DNA from: Saccopteryx bilineata
Taxonomy: Eukaryota > Chordata > Mammalia > Chiroptera > Emballonuridae
DNA: 64,000 bases
Assembly (NCBI RefSeq): GCF_036850765.1
Contig: NC_089493.1
Location: 192,404,706 to 192,468,705 of the forward strand
Direction of reading: 5' to 3'
Each line of letters starts with the position of its first letter. Position 1 is the stretch's first letter. The position numbers and the translations under genes are program-made. The notes beneath the pieces are model-generated. The model was not told the origin of the DNA and made no database searches. It saw nothing but the letters and a program-made list of their open reading frames with translations. Below are positions 1 to 11,606 of the stretch, piece after piece.

Positions 1-712
1 GAAACATCAGTCAAATACAAATAGAGGACATTTGCTAATAAAAAGAGAGGAGAGGCTATATATTGTTTAAAATGTCAATGTCATTAAAGCCAAAGACTAG
101 CTGAGAAACTGTTCCAGATCACAAGGACACAAGGAGACCAAAGAGCCAGGATTCTATAAAGGACAATATTGGGTTAATCCATAAAATTGGAATATAAACG
201 GTAGATAATGTGAAATTTCCTGCAGTTAATAATTGCTCTGTGACTGTGAACAAGAACGTTTTTACTTTTAGGTAAAACACACTGATGAGAAAAAAAAAAC
301 ACAAAACACTGATGGTTTAGGGGTAAAAAGGTATAATATACATAACTTACTCTCAAATAGTCCAGAAAAAATTACACAAGGGCAAACGATAAAAGGGGGC
401 ATCATGTTAACAACAGGTAAATCCAGACAAAGATGTTCTTCTCTTGCAACTTTTCTACAGGATTGAAACCTATCTCCAAGTAAGTTGTGGTTCCCCACGC
501 GCCTTCCGGTCAGCTGGGGCTAGCTAATCAGTGGGGGACAACTGGACTTCACTCCAGGCTGAGCATCGAGTCAAGGTTTATCTCAGATGTCTTTCATTCT
601 CCTCCGAGCAATATGCTAAAACGGCATATTCTTCTCACTGCTAAGGCAGTGTTGCAAGAAGACCCAGCCAATAGCACAAACACAGGTTGAACCCTCTGCT
701 TGCATCACACCT
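1..712. other. Intergenic sequence, nothing recognised
   Basis: AT-rich sequence with no gene, clear repeat or RNA signature that I can name. Confidence 0.6.
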
Positions 713-839
713 GGCTACATCAGTGGTAGTCAACCTGGTCCCTACCGCCTACTAGTGGGCGTTCCAGCTTTCATGGTGGGTGGTAGCGGAGCAACCAAAG
801 TATAAATAAAAAGATAGATTTAACTATAGTAAGTTGTTT

Positions 840-1090
840 GTTTGTTTTTTAAATATTTTTTAAAGTTTTTTTAAAAATTTTTTTATTCATTTTAGAGAGG
901 AGAGAGAAAGGGAGAGAGAGAGACAGAGAGGGAGAGAGAGAGAGGAGAGAGAGACAGAGAGAGAAGGTGGGGAGGAGCTAGAAGCATCAACTCCCATATG
1001 TACCTTGACCGGGCAAGCCCAGGGTTTCGAACGGGCGACCTCAGCATTTCCAGGTCAATGCTTTATCCACTGCGCCACCACAGGCCAGGC
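840..1090 (-). repeat. tRNA-derived SINE (CCTGACCTGTGGTGGCGCAG family)
   Basis: The tRNA-like head is at the right end and the AT-rich tail at the left. The 15-bp target duplication TATAGTAAGTTGTTT is perfect (825-839 and 1091-1105). A (GA)n-rich body precedes the tail. Inserted in the hAT element. Confidence 0.9.
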
Positions 1091-1162
1091 TATAGTAAGT
1101 TGTTTTATAAAGAGTTATTCTGCCAAACTTAGCAAAAATCCAACATAAAGTACTAAGTAATT

Positions 1163-1474
1163 TTTTTTTTTTTTTACAGAGACAGAGAGTCAGAGAGAGG
1201 GATAGACAGGGACAGACAGACAGCAGGAACGAAGAGATGAGAAGCATCAATCATTAGTTTTTTGTTGCGCATTGCGACACTTTAGTTGTTCATTGATTGC
1301 TTTCTCATATGTGCCTTGACCACGGGCCTTCAGCAGACCGAGTAACCCCTTGCCCAAGCCAGCGATCTTGGGTCCAAGCTGGTGAGCTTTTGCTCAAACC
1401 AGATGAGACCACACTCAAACCTGGGTCCTCGGCATCGTAGTCCGACGCTCTATCCACTGTGCCACTCAGGCTGG
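1163..1474 (-). repeat. tRNA-derived SINE (CCTGACCAGGYGGTGGCRCAG family)
   Basis: About 310 bp with T-run at the left and tRNA-like head at the right. TAAGTAATT duplicates flank it (1154-1162, 1475-1483). Second insertion in the hAT element. Confidence 0.88.
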
Positions 1475-1528
1475 TAAGTAATTATTATTTTACGCTTTAA
1501 CTTGCTATAACTCTGCTTTATAAATTTT

Positions 1529-1962
1529 TTGTTTGTTTGTTTGTTTGTTTTTTGCATTTTTCTGAAGCTGGAAACAGGGAGAGACAGTCAGACAGACTCC
1601 CGCATGCGCCCGACCGGGATCCACCCGGCACGCCCACCAGGGGGCGACGCTCTACCCACCAGGGGGCGATGCTCTGCCCATCCTGGGCGTCGCCATGTTG
1701 CGACCCTCCTGGGTGTCGCCATGTTGCGACCAGAGCCACTCTAGCGCCTGGGGCAGAGGCCACAGAGCCATCCCCAGCGCCCGGGCCATCTTTGCTCCAA
1801 TGGAGCCTTGGCTGCGGGAGGGGAAGAGAGAGACAGAGAGGAAGGCGCGGCGGAGGGGTGGAGAAGCAAATGGGCGCTTCTCCTATGTGCCCTGGCCGGG
1901 AATCGAACCCGGGTCCTCCGCACGCTAGGCCGACGCTCTACCGCTGAGCCAACCGGCCAGGG
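1529..1962 (-). repeat. Long tRNA-derived bat SINE (GGCCCTGGCCGG family), copy A
   Basis: Tail at left, RNA polymerase III B-box-like GGTTCGATTCC at right on the minus strand. Target duplication CTGCTTTATAAATTTT at 1513-1528 and about 1963-1978. The body carries two CTCF-core-like 14-mers CCACCAGGGGGCGA at 1634-1647 and 1656-1669. Third insertion in the hAT element. Confidence 0.92.
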
Positions 1963-2113
1963 CTGCTTTATAAATTTTATAAAGTAAAGTTACTTCCCTA
2001 CTTTATAAATCACCATTACTGTGGAACTGGTGGGCGGTTGGAAAATTTTACTACTAACAGAGATACAAAAGTGGGTGGTAGGTATAAAAAGGTTGACTAA
2101 CCCTGAGCTACAT

Positions 2114-2599
2114 GATTCAATTCACCTGATTCTGATGGAGAATCACTTCATCCCCTACACAAGGGTGGTCCTGTCACCCAGACTTTAGCCAAGCAGTGTA
2201 TCACAAACGCATGATGGGTTTAGGATGAACATATGACCCATTCTGGACCAGATTTGGGACTTTTTTTTTTTTTTTAACAACTTTTTAGAGGAAAGAATAT
2301 CTTTTTTTTCTGAATCTGAATTTAGGGGAAAGTAAATTTGGAAGTTTTTAGAGCCCTCCTAAGGGGAACAATTTACAACAGGAGAGAGCCTACCCAAGAG
2401 GGAAGTCAACACAGAGGAAAATGTAGTTGAGAAAGAGGGAAAAAAGAGCAAGCCCTGAATATCATCTGAGCTGGGTCCCACGATGCCTCAATCTGCTCCC
2501 TGGGAATTTTCAGTTCCATGAATCAATACATTTTAATTTTAATCCCTGTAAGCCTGTTTGAATTGGATTTCTCTTGCTTGAGGGTAGAAAGCAGGTTTT
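2114..2599. other. Intergenic sequence, nothing recognised
   Basis: No gene or repeat that I can identify, apart from short T runs. Confidence 0.55.
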
Positions 2600-2746
2600 C
2601 TTTTCTGTTTTTTAATTTATTTTTTTTTAAGACAGCAAGGAAGGGAGAAAAACACAATCGCTGCTGCACCCATTGGTTGATTCCTCTACGCACCTCCACC
2701 AGGGATCCAACCCGCAACCTCCAGCCAACTGAACCACCTGGCCAGG
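2600..2746 (-). repeat. Short tRNA-derived SINE
   Basis: A diverged short SINE ending in CCTGGCCAGGG, flanked by GCAGGTTTT (2591-2599 and 2747-2755). Confidence 0.75.
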
Positions 2747-2755
2747 GCAGGTTTT

Positions 2756-3174
2756 TTGTTTGTTTGGTTGGTTGGTTTTTTGTTTTTTTTTGTATTTTTC
2801 TGAAGCTGGAAACGGGGAGAGACAGACAGACTCCCGCATGCGCCCTGCGCCCGACCGGGATCCACCCGGCACGCCCACCAGGGGCGACGCTCTGCCCACC
2901 AGGGGGCGATGCTCTGCCCCTCCGGGGCGTCGCTCTGCCTCGACCAGAGCCACTCTAGCGCCTGGGGCAGAGGCCAAGGAGCCATCCCCAGCGCACGGGC
3001 TATCTTTGCTCCAATGGAGCCTTGGCTGCAGGAGGGGAAGAGAGAGACAGAGAGGAAGGAGGGGGCGGGAGGAGAAGCAAATGGGCGCTTCTCCTATGTG
3101 CCCTGGCCGGGAATCGAACCCGGTTCCCCCACACGCCAGGCCGACGCTCTACTGCTGAGCCAACAGGCCAGGGC
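2756..3174 (-). repeat. Long bat SINE, copy B, inserted at the end of the short SINE
   Basis: Perfect target duplication CCAGGGCAGGTTTT (2742-2755 and 3175-3188), which includes the last bases of the short SINE, so this copy is younger. One intact CTCF-like core at 2896-2909 and one with a G missing at about 2875. Confidence 0.92.
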
Positions 3175-3188
3175 CCAGGGCAGGTTTT

Positions 3189-4358
3189 ATTTAATTTTGT
3201 CTCCCAAGCTCCTAGAGGACGATGCCTGGCACTGTGTACCAAATAGAATGGCTTCAACTTTACCCTGGGCAGGTGAAGAGTAACTGGAGGGCTTGAAGCA
3301 GCAAAGACACACGGAGCACTTGTGTATGAGCACCGTAGATGGGTGGAACTTGATGTTTTTCCGCGCCTAAAAGCAAGCAGAGGCGAACACCCTATCCTCA
3401 CCCCATAGACCACCTAGCTGAAGTGACATACCTCCTGACGGCAGGAAGACGGAGCCGGAACTGAGTTATCCGCTTCCTCTACGGGTATGGGAGAGATAGG
3501 ACTTCTCTTTGATTAGTTGTCCCAAATGCCTTCCGATCGATCACCTTCCAGTACCCACGAGGCGACACTGCCTAATAGAATAGAGTTCCTGTTCTTCAAA
3601 ATGCCCGGCAGAAAGTCCTGAGGTTGAGTCTCATTGGCTTGGCTTGGGCCATGTACCCATTATTGAGCCAATTGTAGCCAGGAGTCTGGGCTGTCTTGAT
3701 TGGTCAGGTCTGGGTCATGTGCTTATGGTTGCCGCCAATGAGTGAAGCCCATCCTACCACAAAGCATGTGGGTTGAGAGAAAGGGAAAAGTGGTTTCCCA
3801 AAGGAAAGGGAAGCTGGTTATAATGCCCTCTATACACAAACGTGTGCTCACTCGCGCCTGTAATTATGTCAGTATCAACAATAATGATAGTTTTTACTGT
3901 CCATTCGGTGTGTACTGTGCGCTTAGCGCTGTTCTCATGGCTTTACACCTATTAACGCATTTAATTTTTACACCAACCCTGAAAGCCATGTGCTATTACT
4001 ATCCTCACTTTATAGGCGAGAATTTAGTTCTGTCTAAACTCAAATTACCATGCTACATTGTCTCACATTAAGAAAACGTCAGATGTACTGACTGGAGTAT
4101 TTGTCTGATTTTTTTCATCTCCCGCGACCCACTAACACAGCTAACACTAAGCACTATAATGACCCGACACCCTCCCAGACTTGACCACATCCTCAGGAGC
4201 CAGAAAAGTCACGGGAGATCCCCGCCCGCAGGGGTCCCAGCCTGGTGGAAACACGGTACAATGTGGTAAGTGTTATAACAACTCTGTGTAAAGAATTCTC
4301 CTTTTGTTTCCTTCCACACAAAGGGTTTTAAAAATCTTATTACAATTCAGTAGTGTTA
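3189..4358. other. Intergenic sequence with an ancient MIR
   Basis: Mostly unrecognised. About 3905-4065 reads as a MIR-like segment (end resembling TATTACTATCCTCACTTTATAG). No coding signal. Confidence 0.5.
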
Positions 4359-5230
4359 TGAAAAGAGGCTCAAAGTATAGTAGGCAGTTAGGCATAAGCA
4401 GAGTAAGAAGGATTACCGAGGTACCAAAGGTCACCAGGCGAAAAGCCCGGGGTTCCAAGCTAAGGATAAAACCAGGCTGGGATCCTACCCCTCGGGTGAC
4501 CTTCCCTCCCTTAGGATGAGGTTTAGACCCCCGGAAGTGGTCATGGGATTTGGACCCACCCCTGACCTTTCCTCCCCTGTCCTGTGCCTAATCATGCAGG
4601 TTACAGCCCCTTCGAGGGAAAAGGAACAGAGCAGGTTGGAGAATAGCCCTAAAGCATTAAGCCCCCAGGACAATAAGGTTCTGCCCGGCTGGACATCAAA
4701 CACATTTAGGCCTCAGTTTCAGCTCCAGGCCCAGAAAAAGCAGCAAAATCAGAGAAGTGAAGCCTCGTCTGACCTCAGGATCAGCTGCTTGGCTAATAAC
4801 CCTCTGCCCTGGCGCCCACCAATGGGTATAGACCACGCCCCTGAATGGACACACCTGGAAAGCTGATGAATATTCTGTTGTGATCCTCCCCTGAGACCTC
4901 CAGATAAATAGCCTCAAGGAGGAGGACCCAGTGCACATCTCTCCCTCTCTCTCCCCTCCCCCCGGCACTCCCCCCACCCCACCCCACCCCGGGCCCCTTT
5001 CCCTGCATCTCTCTTTCTCCTGAGCTCCCAGAGCCCTTCTTCTTCCTCTGTAACTTGTTTCCTGAGCCCATTCCTGTTACAGCTCATTTCTCCTACCTCT
5101 GTGACTGTCTAAATAAACTTGCTCTTACAGTTTGAGTCTTGACTCTGAATTCTTTCTTAGCCAAAGCTCAAGTACCGAGGTTGCTGAACCGAGGCCCTGT
5201 CTGACTCCACCAGCCTAACGCCTGGTGCCA
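4359..5230 (+). mobile_element. Endogenous retrovirus solo LTR, probably class I (gammaretrovirus-like)
   Basis: The layout is that of an LTR: TGAAAAGAGG start, a TATA-like GATAAATAG near 4902, a C-rich stretch, AATAAA at 5112-5117 followed by the CTTGCTCTTACAG R/U5-type sequence, and an end near CCTGGTGCCA. There is no internal viral sequence on either side, so it is a solo LTR. Target duplication is not clear, so the ends are approximate. Confidence 0.65.
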
Positions 5231-5746
5231 TTATCCTCGCCAACGAAAGAACTTCAGTTAAAATCAAAACCATTTCTAGCATTATTAGAGCATTATTATC
5301 GAGCATTATTAGATCCAGAAAGGGTGATCAAATGCAGTGGTCCTGTTCAGATTCCGCTTTGCAGTGATGGACATGTGTCCACTTGCCAGCTTCCAGAGTG
5401 CCGTAATCACCCTTTCCCGTTTCTCCCACCACATTCGGTCTGTGTTTGCCTTAAATTGTCTCCTGCCCCCTAGCCCTAACAAAAAAGCATTCAAATTAAT
5501 CCAGTATTTTTTAAAGTGTGGAAAAGGCGATTTGGGTGGTATTTTCATGTGCATGAAATGACATCGAATTACAGTGCACAAGTTATTATCATTTTCTGTA
5601 CTATAATTCTTTTGCTTTTAGAACTATCAAATCTCGGTTTGGTGGTAGCTTGTCTTTCACAACTCCTCAATACACGCTACTATTCTTTTAACAGAGGGAA
5701 AGAAAGCAAGCCTGAAGGTCAGAACATTTAGTCGGTGTAAAGCCAG
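5231..5746. other. Intergenic sequence, nothing recognised
   Basis: Unique-looking sequence between two LTRs; no coding signal. Confidence 0.5.
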
Positions 5747-6350
5747 TGGCCAGGGCCACTACTACCATCAGAGCCGCCTGGCCCATGCAGGTTCGCATTG
5801 GATTCGGACAGTCGGTAAAGAAACAACGGAGCCAAGAACTGATGGGCCATTATCTTTAATCCTAGCTTGCACTCGGTGGGCAAGTAAAAACACACACTGG
5901 GCTCCAAAACCCACTCACGTTCAGTGCTCACAAAGCTACTGACTTATCCAAGTTTCCTAGAATCAAAGGTTTCTAGCTCACCAGACTTATTCACCTCTGT
6001 TCCCCATCTCCTTCCTTCTCCCTGCACAAACTGGCTTCTCACTCAACACTCCGCCATCTTGGCTGCTTCCGCTGGCCTCCTCCACGTGGCCTCTTTCTGC
6101 TCTCTGCTCTGCTCTCTAATGCTAATCTCAGGAACCAAGAGCGCAAGCTCCTGTTCTGCCCCCATTTTATAGTGTAGAAATCAAAATCTTTAATCCAATA
6201 TACAAAAATAGGGAAGTCTCTATACAAAGTCACTTCTCTGAGGCATGATGGGATTGTACCACCCCACATTAAAAAGGGTGGGAAAGGCTTAATCCCAAAA
6301 CCAAGCCCCAGGCTACAAGGATTCTGCCTGCCCACCGCCAGCCCCCAACA
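5747..6350 (-). mobile_element. Probable endogenous retrovirus solo LTR
   Basis: Read on the minus strand it starts TGTTGGGGGCTGGCGG, has a TATAAAA box (6171-6165) and an ATTAAA signal (5860-5855) in LTR-like order, and ends near TGGCCCTGGCCA. No internal viral genes are adjacent. The retroviral class is uncertain and a target duplication was not found. Confidence 0.6.
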
Positions 6351-6370
6351 CACATTAATATCACCTGGGC

Positions 6371-6739
6371 GGCCCTGGCCGGTTGGCTCAGCGGTAGAGC
6401 ATCGGCCTAGCATGCGGAGGACCCGGGTTCGATTCCCGGCCAGGGCACACAGGAGAAGCGCTTTCCTCTCTGTCTCTCTCTTCCTCTCCCGCAGCCGAGG
6501 CTCCATTGGAGCAAAGATGGCCCGGGCGCTGGGGATGGCTCTGTGGCCTCTGCCTCAGGTACTAGAGTGGCTCTGGTCGCAACATGGCGACGCCCAGAAT
6601 GGGCAGATTATCGCCCCCTGGTGGGCAGAGCTTCGCCCCTGGTGGGCGTGCCGGGTGGATCCCGGTCGGGTGCATGCGTGAGTCTGTCTGACTGTCTCTC
6701 CCCGTTTCCAGCTTCAGAAAAATGAAAAAAAAAAAAAAA
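6371..6739 (+). repeat. Long bat SINE, copy C
   Basis: Starts GGCCCTGGCCGGTTGGCTCA with an intact B-box-like GGTTCGATTCC and ends in an A run. Flanks TCACCTGGGC (6361-6370) and TTACCTGGGC (6740-6749) are the target duplication. A CTCF-like core on the minus strand at 6611-6624. Confidence 0.93.
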
Positions 6740-6749
6740 TTACCTGGGC

Positions 6750-7837
6750 AAGGGCCTCCAAGTGGGCAGCGTCATCTTTAACAAAGTGAGCATAATACAT
6801 TTTATCTGCCCAACAGTCGGCAATTAACTGCACCTAGCTGGAACCCAACGACCATTTCACTTTCATTCATTACTTTTAGGGACACCTACTATTAATGGAA
6901 AACTAGACAGCATTTCAAGTTATTGTCATGATATAAGTCTTCCCTTCAAAGAAATAGATTTAACTTTTGAGTCCATCAGTTTAAAGTAAACTATGAAGTA
7001 GATGCTGGAACAGGCAGGATGTGGACACGGCAGCAGTTGTGAGGGGCTCCTCAAATAGCTCACGTTTGGGAATCACTGTCCTTACCTCCTGGGCCCCCTA
7101 TTTTTGGCCTTTCAAGACCGTTCCCTAATCTTCAACCCCAGGCAAGTTTCCCTTCCCACGGCGCGCCCCTCCAATATTTTGTGTAGATTTCCCCCGGTTA
7201 TGTGTCATTGTTTGCAGGTCTTTCTGTCTCTTACTCATGTCTCTGTCCTCGGCTCCCAGCACCCAGCCTGGCCCAGGGCAGGCCCCGGGATCCGGTTGGT
7301 TGTTCCTGCGCTCTCATGCACGAAGATGGAGGTTTCGGGACGCCTGTTCAGGCTCCAGGTTCTGTCCTATCGTGCTGAAGCAGTTCTGTACCCCGGAAGT
7401 CCATCTGTCGTGGGTCTGCTGGGGCCACCACGGATGTCTGTGAAGGAGCCTCAGCGAGGGCACATTGGATTCATAACTGACGTTTGTGGCAAGTGTGTGT
7501 ATTCGTGGTGGGTGTTACTGACCCACTCTTGGGGGTGAGAGGCAGACCTTGACTCTGCGGGGCATGCACTGCCCCTGTAGGCAGAATGAGAGCAGTCTGC
7601 CAGGGGGTGCCAGCTCTCCTCCCTGCCGTCAAAGCTACTTGCTAGCCCACCACGGGGCAGCTGTCTCTCAGCCCACACAGAAGGGACGTTTTAATTGTTG
7701 TTGGAACATCCAACTTTCGATGATGAGTGATAAGCACAGAGGTGGGCACCCTTACCATCTGTGAGTGGGTAAGGACGGGCAGAGGATGGCAAGGTCGCAC
7801 CTGGGTCTTACATGAATTCCAGGTTTATCTGTTTTGG
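6750..7837. other. Intergenic sequence, nothing recognised
   Basis: Open frames of up to 144 codons are present but overlap each other on both strands and resemble nothing known. Confidence 0.5.
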
Positions 7838-7880
7838 TTTTTTTTTCTTTTTTGATTGATTCATTTTAGCGAGAGAAGAA

Positions 7881-7918
<38 letters not shown>

Positions 7919-7980
7919 CATTGATCTGCTCCTCTATGTGCCCTAACGGGGGATCGAACCGGCAACCTCTGGGCTTCAGG
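7838..7980 (-). repeat. Short tRNA-derived SINE, 5' truncated, with (GA)n
   Basis: Tail and (GA)n tract (7880-7914) precede a GATCGAACCGGCAACCTC tRNA-like part; the head ending in CCAGGGC is missing. Confidence 0.75.
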
Positions 7981-8774
7981 GTCTTGATTCTAAATATTTG
8001 AAGTGCATCTTTGGGAATTCAGGAATTCCCCTTCCACCCCATCCCACCCTCAAACTGGTACCCCTTAGCTGAAAAACTACCAAGTGTGCTTTTTTTAAAA
8101 GGTAATTAAATATAAATAGAAGCAGAACTTAACACAGGCATCCCCATTATGGGATCGGAAGGGTGAAGAGTTTTGAAAAGCGGGAGCTTCTCCAAAGCAT
8201 TTGCTTTTATCAACAAGCCCGCTCTGCCTATATATACACTTAGAGCACTACCGCGGAGTGTAGTGTTTCTGAGACTCTCTGCAGCTCATCCCCCGTGGGG
8301 CATCTGGGTTTGATGGAACAGAAGCCCAATGGGTAGAGCACACCTGAAAGAGAAGGTCCCCTCGTGGGCTTTGCCCTACTTGCCAGCGGCAGGAGTGATT
8401 AATCACTTAGTTTCTCAAACTTTACTTACCCGCGTCCCCTCAGGAGACCTGGGGCCCGGGGCTGCCCGAAGCAGCTCGCTGAAACCATTCCTTCCAAGTC
8501 TGCCGTTTTATCTTAAAAGTGCAGGCGAGTTTTGTATTCTACACTGCACAGCATATCCCTATTTGTTTCAATGCGAGTGTGTGTTGAAATATATAGCTAC
8601 CTGGTGAAATTGCTTAAATCTCTACTCCTAGCTTTTATTCCCCCCTCTCCCCCCCACCCGTGTCCAACTTTGGGGTAAAAACGAAGTTCCAGCAGCAGCT
8701 TTGGGTGTGGCTGAACACACAGTAGCCGTGTACTCCCGAGGGGCGGGGACAGAATGGAAAGCCCAGAAAATAAA
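7981..8774. other. Intergenic sequence, nothing recognised
   Basis: No gene or named repeat seen. Confidence 0.5.
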
Positions 8775-10437
8775 TCCACGTATAGATGTCAATTAATTTA
8801 TGACAAAGGAGCCAAGAATATATAATGAGGAAAGCTTAGTTAGTATTTTCAAGCAATGGTGCTGGGAATACTTGACAGCCACGTGCAAAAGAATGAAACT
8901 GGATCACTATTTTACACTAGATACAAAAATTAATTCAAAAGGGACTAAAGACTTGAACGTTAAGATCCGAAATCTTAAAACTCCTAGAAGAAAACATAGG
9001 CAGTAAACTCCATGACATTGGCCCTGATGATGATTCTTTTTTTTTTTTTTTTGTAGTTGACCAAAAGCAAAGGTTAAAAAAAGCAAAAATAAACAAAGGG
9101 TACTATATCAAACTAAAAAAGCCTCTCCACAGGAGAAAAAGTCAATAAAATTAAAAGGCAATCTACCAAATGGGAGAAAATGTTTCCAAATCATCTATAT
9201 AATAAGAGGTTAATATCCAAAATATATGTATATAAAGAATTCATATACTTCAACAGTAAAAAGCAAAACAAACCCACAATCTGATTTAAAATGAGCAGAA
9301 GATATGAATAGACATTTTCCCAAAGACATTCAGATGGCCAACATGGAAAGGTGCTCAACATCACTAATCATCAGAGAAATGCAAATCAGAACCACAATGA
9401 GGTCCCGCCTCATGCCTGTTAGAAGGGCTGTCATCAAAAAGGCAAGAGAGCCTGACCAGGCGGTGGCACAGTGGATAGAGCGTCGGATTGGGGTGTGGAG
9501 GACTCAGGTTGGAGACCCCGAGGTCGCCAGCTCGAGCGCAGGCTCATCTGGTTCGAGCAAAGCTCATCAGCTTGGACCCGAGGTCTCTGGCTCGAGCAAG
9601 GGATTACTCGGTCTGCTGAAGGCCCATGGTCAAGGCACATATGAGAAAGCAATCAATGAACAACTAAAGTGTCACAACGAAAAACTGATAATTGATGCTT
9701 CTCATCTCCGTTCCTGTCTGTCCCTCTCTCTGACTCTCTCAGTATCTGAAAAAAAAAAGAAAAGAGATAAGCATTGGTGAGGATAGAGAAAGGCAAAGCT
9801 TCATGCACCGTTGGCAGGAATGTGAATCGGTGCAGCCACTATGGTAAACAGTATGGAGTTTCCTCAAAAAAGTTAAACCTATCCAGCAATTCCACTTCTG
9901 GGGTTGGTACCCAAAAGAATCGAAACCAGGGACTCCAATAGATATTTTGTACTCTTGTGTTCACAGTGGCATTGTTCACAATAGCAGAAAGATGAGAGCA
10001 ACCCAAGTGTCCATCAACGGATGAGAAAACAAAAGGTGGTATAAACATTCAATGGAGTATTTTTCAGCCTTAATACGGAAGGATTTTTTGACATGTTACA
10101 AAATGGATGAAACTTGAAGATGGTAAGTGAAATAAAAACCACAAAAGGACAAATCCTGTATAATGCCACTTAAATTAGGTACCTAGAGGGGATCAGATTC
10201 ATAGAGACGGAAGGCAGAATTGTGTTTACCAGGGGTTGCGAGAAGAGGAGAATGAGGCGTTATTTAATGAGCACAGAATCTTAGCCGCGGAGAGATGAAA
10301 ACGTCCCGGAGATGGTCGGTGGTGATGGTTGCATAACCATGCGAGTACACTTACTGCCACTAAGCCGGACACTTAACAAGGGCCGAAACGGTCAATTTTG
10401 GTTATGTGCATTTTACCACAATAAAGAATACAGTGAA
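8775..10437 (+). mobile_element. L1 LINE, 3' part (ORF2 end and 3' UTR), decayed
   Basis: Plus-sense sequence follows the well-known L1 ORF2 path (GACAAAGGAGCCAAGAATAT; later CAACATCACTAATCATCAGA; then CCACTTCTGGGGTTGGTACC) and ends in ATTTTACCACAATAAAGAATA. Many stops and indels make it inactive. A SINE at 9450-9766 splits it. Confidence 0.88.
9450..9766 (+). repeat. tRNA-derived SINE (CCTGACCAGG family) inside L1
   Basis: Head GCCTGACCAGGCGGTGGCAC, body with ATGAGAAAGCAATCAATGAA, A-rich tail. It interrupts the L1 between its TCATCAAAAAGGCAAGAGA and ATAAGCATTGGTGAGG segments. Confidence 0.9.
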
Positions 10438-10637
10438 GCCTGACCTGTGGTGGCGCAGTGGATAAAGCGTCGACCTGGAAATGCTGAGGTCGCCAGTTCA
10501 AAACCCTGGGTTTACCTGGTCAAGGCACAAATTAGAGTTGATGGTTCCTGCTCCTTTCCCCGTCTCTCTTTCTCTCTTTCTTTCTCTCTCTCCCGCTCTG
10601 TCTCTCTTCTTTAAAATGAATAAATTAAAAAAAAAAA
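10438..10637 (+). repeat. tRNA-derived SINE (CCTGACCTGTGG family), first of a tandem pair
   Basis: Starts GCCTGACCTGTGGTGGCGCA immediately after the L1 3' end and ends in an A run. Confidence 0.9.
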
Positions 10638-10643
10638 AGAATA

Positions 10644-10888
10644 GCCTGACCTGTGGTGGCGCAGTGGATAAGCGTCGACCTGGAAATGCTGAGGTTGCTA
10701 GTTCGAAACCCTGGGCTTGCCTGGTCAAGGCACATATGGGAGTTGATGCTTCCAGCTCCTCCCCCCTTCTCTCTCTCTGTCTCTCCTCTCTCTCTCTCTT
10801 TTTCTGTCTCTCCTTCTCCTCTCTAAAATGAATAAATAATAAAAAAAATAAAATTAAAAAAATTTTAAAAAAAGATTAAAAAAAAAAG
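10644..10888 (+). repeat. tRNA-derived SINE (CCTGACCTGTGG family), second of a tandem pair
   Basis: Same family and strand, inserted in the A tail of the preceding copy. The AAAAGAATA on both sides is its target duplication. Confidence 0.88.
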
Positions 10889-11606
10889 AATAGTGAAAAT
10901 AGTTTAGCAAATCCATGTTCGCGGCAGCAAGGGCATGACCTGGTTCTCAGATCTCCTCCAAGGACACCTGTAGCTGCTGCTACTTCCCAAGGTACACAAG
11001 TGCCCTATCAGGCTTCTTGATCCTTCCAAGAGGGATTTCCAGAGGGCCCTTCAAGTGAGCTTTCTTATGGTCCCAAGATAAACCCCAGGAGAAAACCCAG
11101 CCAATCCACAGTTTTTTTGAACCGAAGACCAAGTTGGCCTGGTTACTCTGCCGAAGATGCTAAGACACGCCATGCATGTCAGAGTCCTCAGACGTACGCA
11201 TGGTGAGGCACAGACTCAATTTCAACGCTGTGACATTCTGAATAACAATTACATTTGAGGATCAACAATAGCATTTTCCAAACTATGTTCTGTGGGATGT
11301 TCATAAATGTCCCATGAAAAGAAAAAAAAAAAAGAATTCTGTTGCCCAATACATTCTGGGAACACTGAATAAAGGCAGGGTAAACAGCTCTTTATTGCAG
11401 GATTCTCAGAGCCTTTAATGTGTGCTGTGTGACATGGGTCCCCAAGGAGGGAGGCTTGGATGATACTCACGCAGTGTTTGCCAAGTGGATCTGGCCACAT
11501 AGTGTTTTGTCACGATCATGTGAGGGCCTGATGTTCCATAAACACACTTTGGAAAATCTTTGGTTTGGAGAAAAGTAATAAAATAGGAGGTGGATAGACA
11601 CCAGGC
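10889..11606. other. Intergenic sequence, nothing recognised
   Basis: No coding signal or named repeat. Confidence 0.5.

Larger units (their letters stand above)
721..2105 (+). mobile_element. hAT-type non-autonomous DNA transposon, interrupted by three SINEs
   Basis: The ends are inverted: CAGTGGTAGTCAACCT at the left and the complement of CAGGGTTAGTCAACCT at the right, 14 of 16 matching. The 8-bp flanks GGCTACAT (713-720) and AGCTACAT (2106-2113) match at 7 of 8, the size expected of a hAT target duplication. No transposase frame remains. Without the three nested SINEs the element is only about 380 bp. Confidence 0.85.

Noticed and set aside
1537..1947. Recurrent 60-170 codon frames with GNRTR or CPGRESNPG peptides across the window
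   Set aside because: They are translations of the long SINE, identical in many copies, and not genes.
6371..6450. tRNA gene (GGTTCGATTCC box)
   Set aside because: It is the tRNA-like head of a dispersed SINE; the same head recurs in about a dozen copies followed by the same non-tRNA body and A tail.
8800..9006. Small protein-coding gene in the 8.8-9.0 kb frame
   Set aside because: It is a fragment of L1 ORF2.
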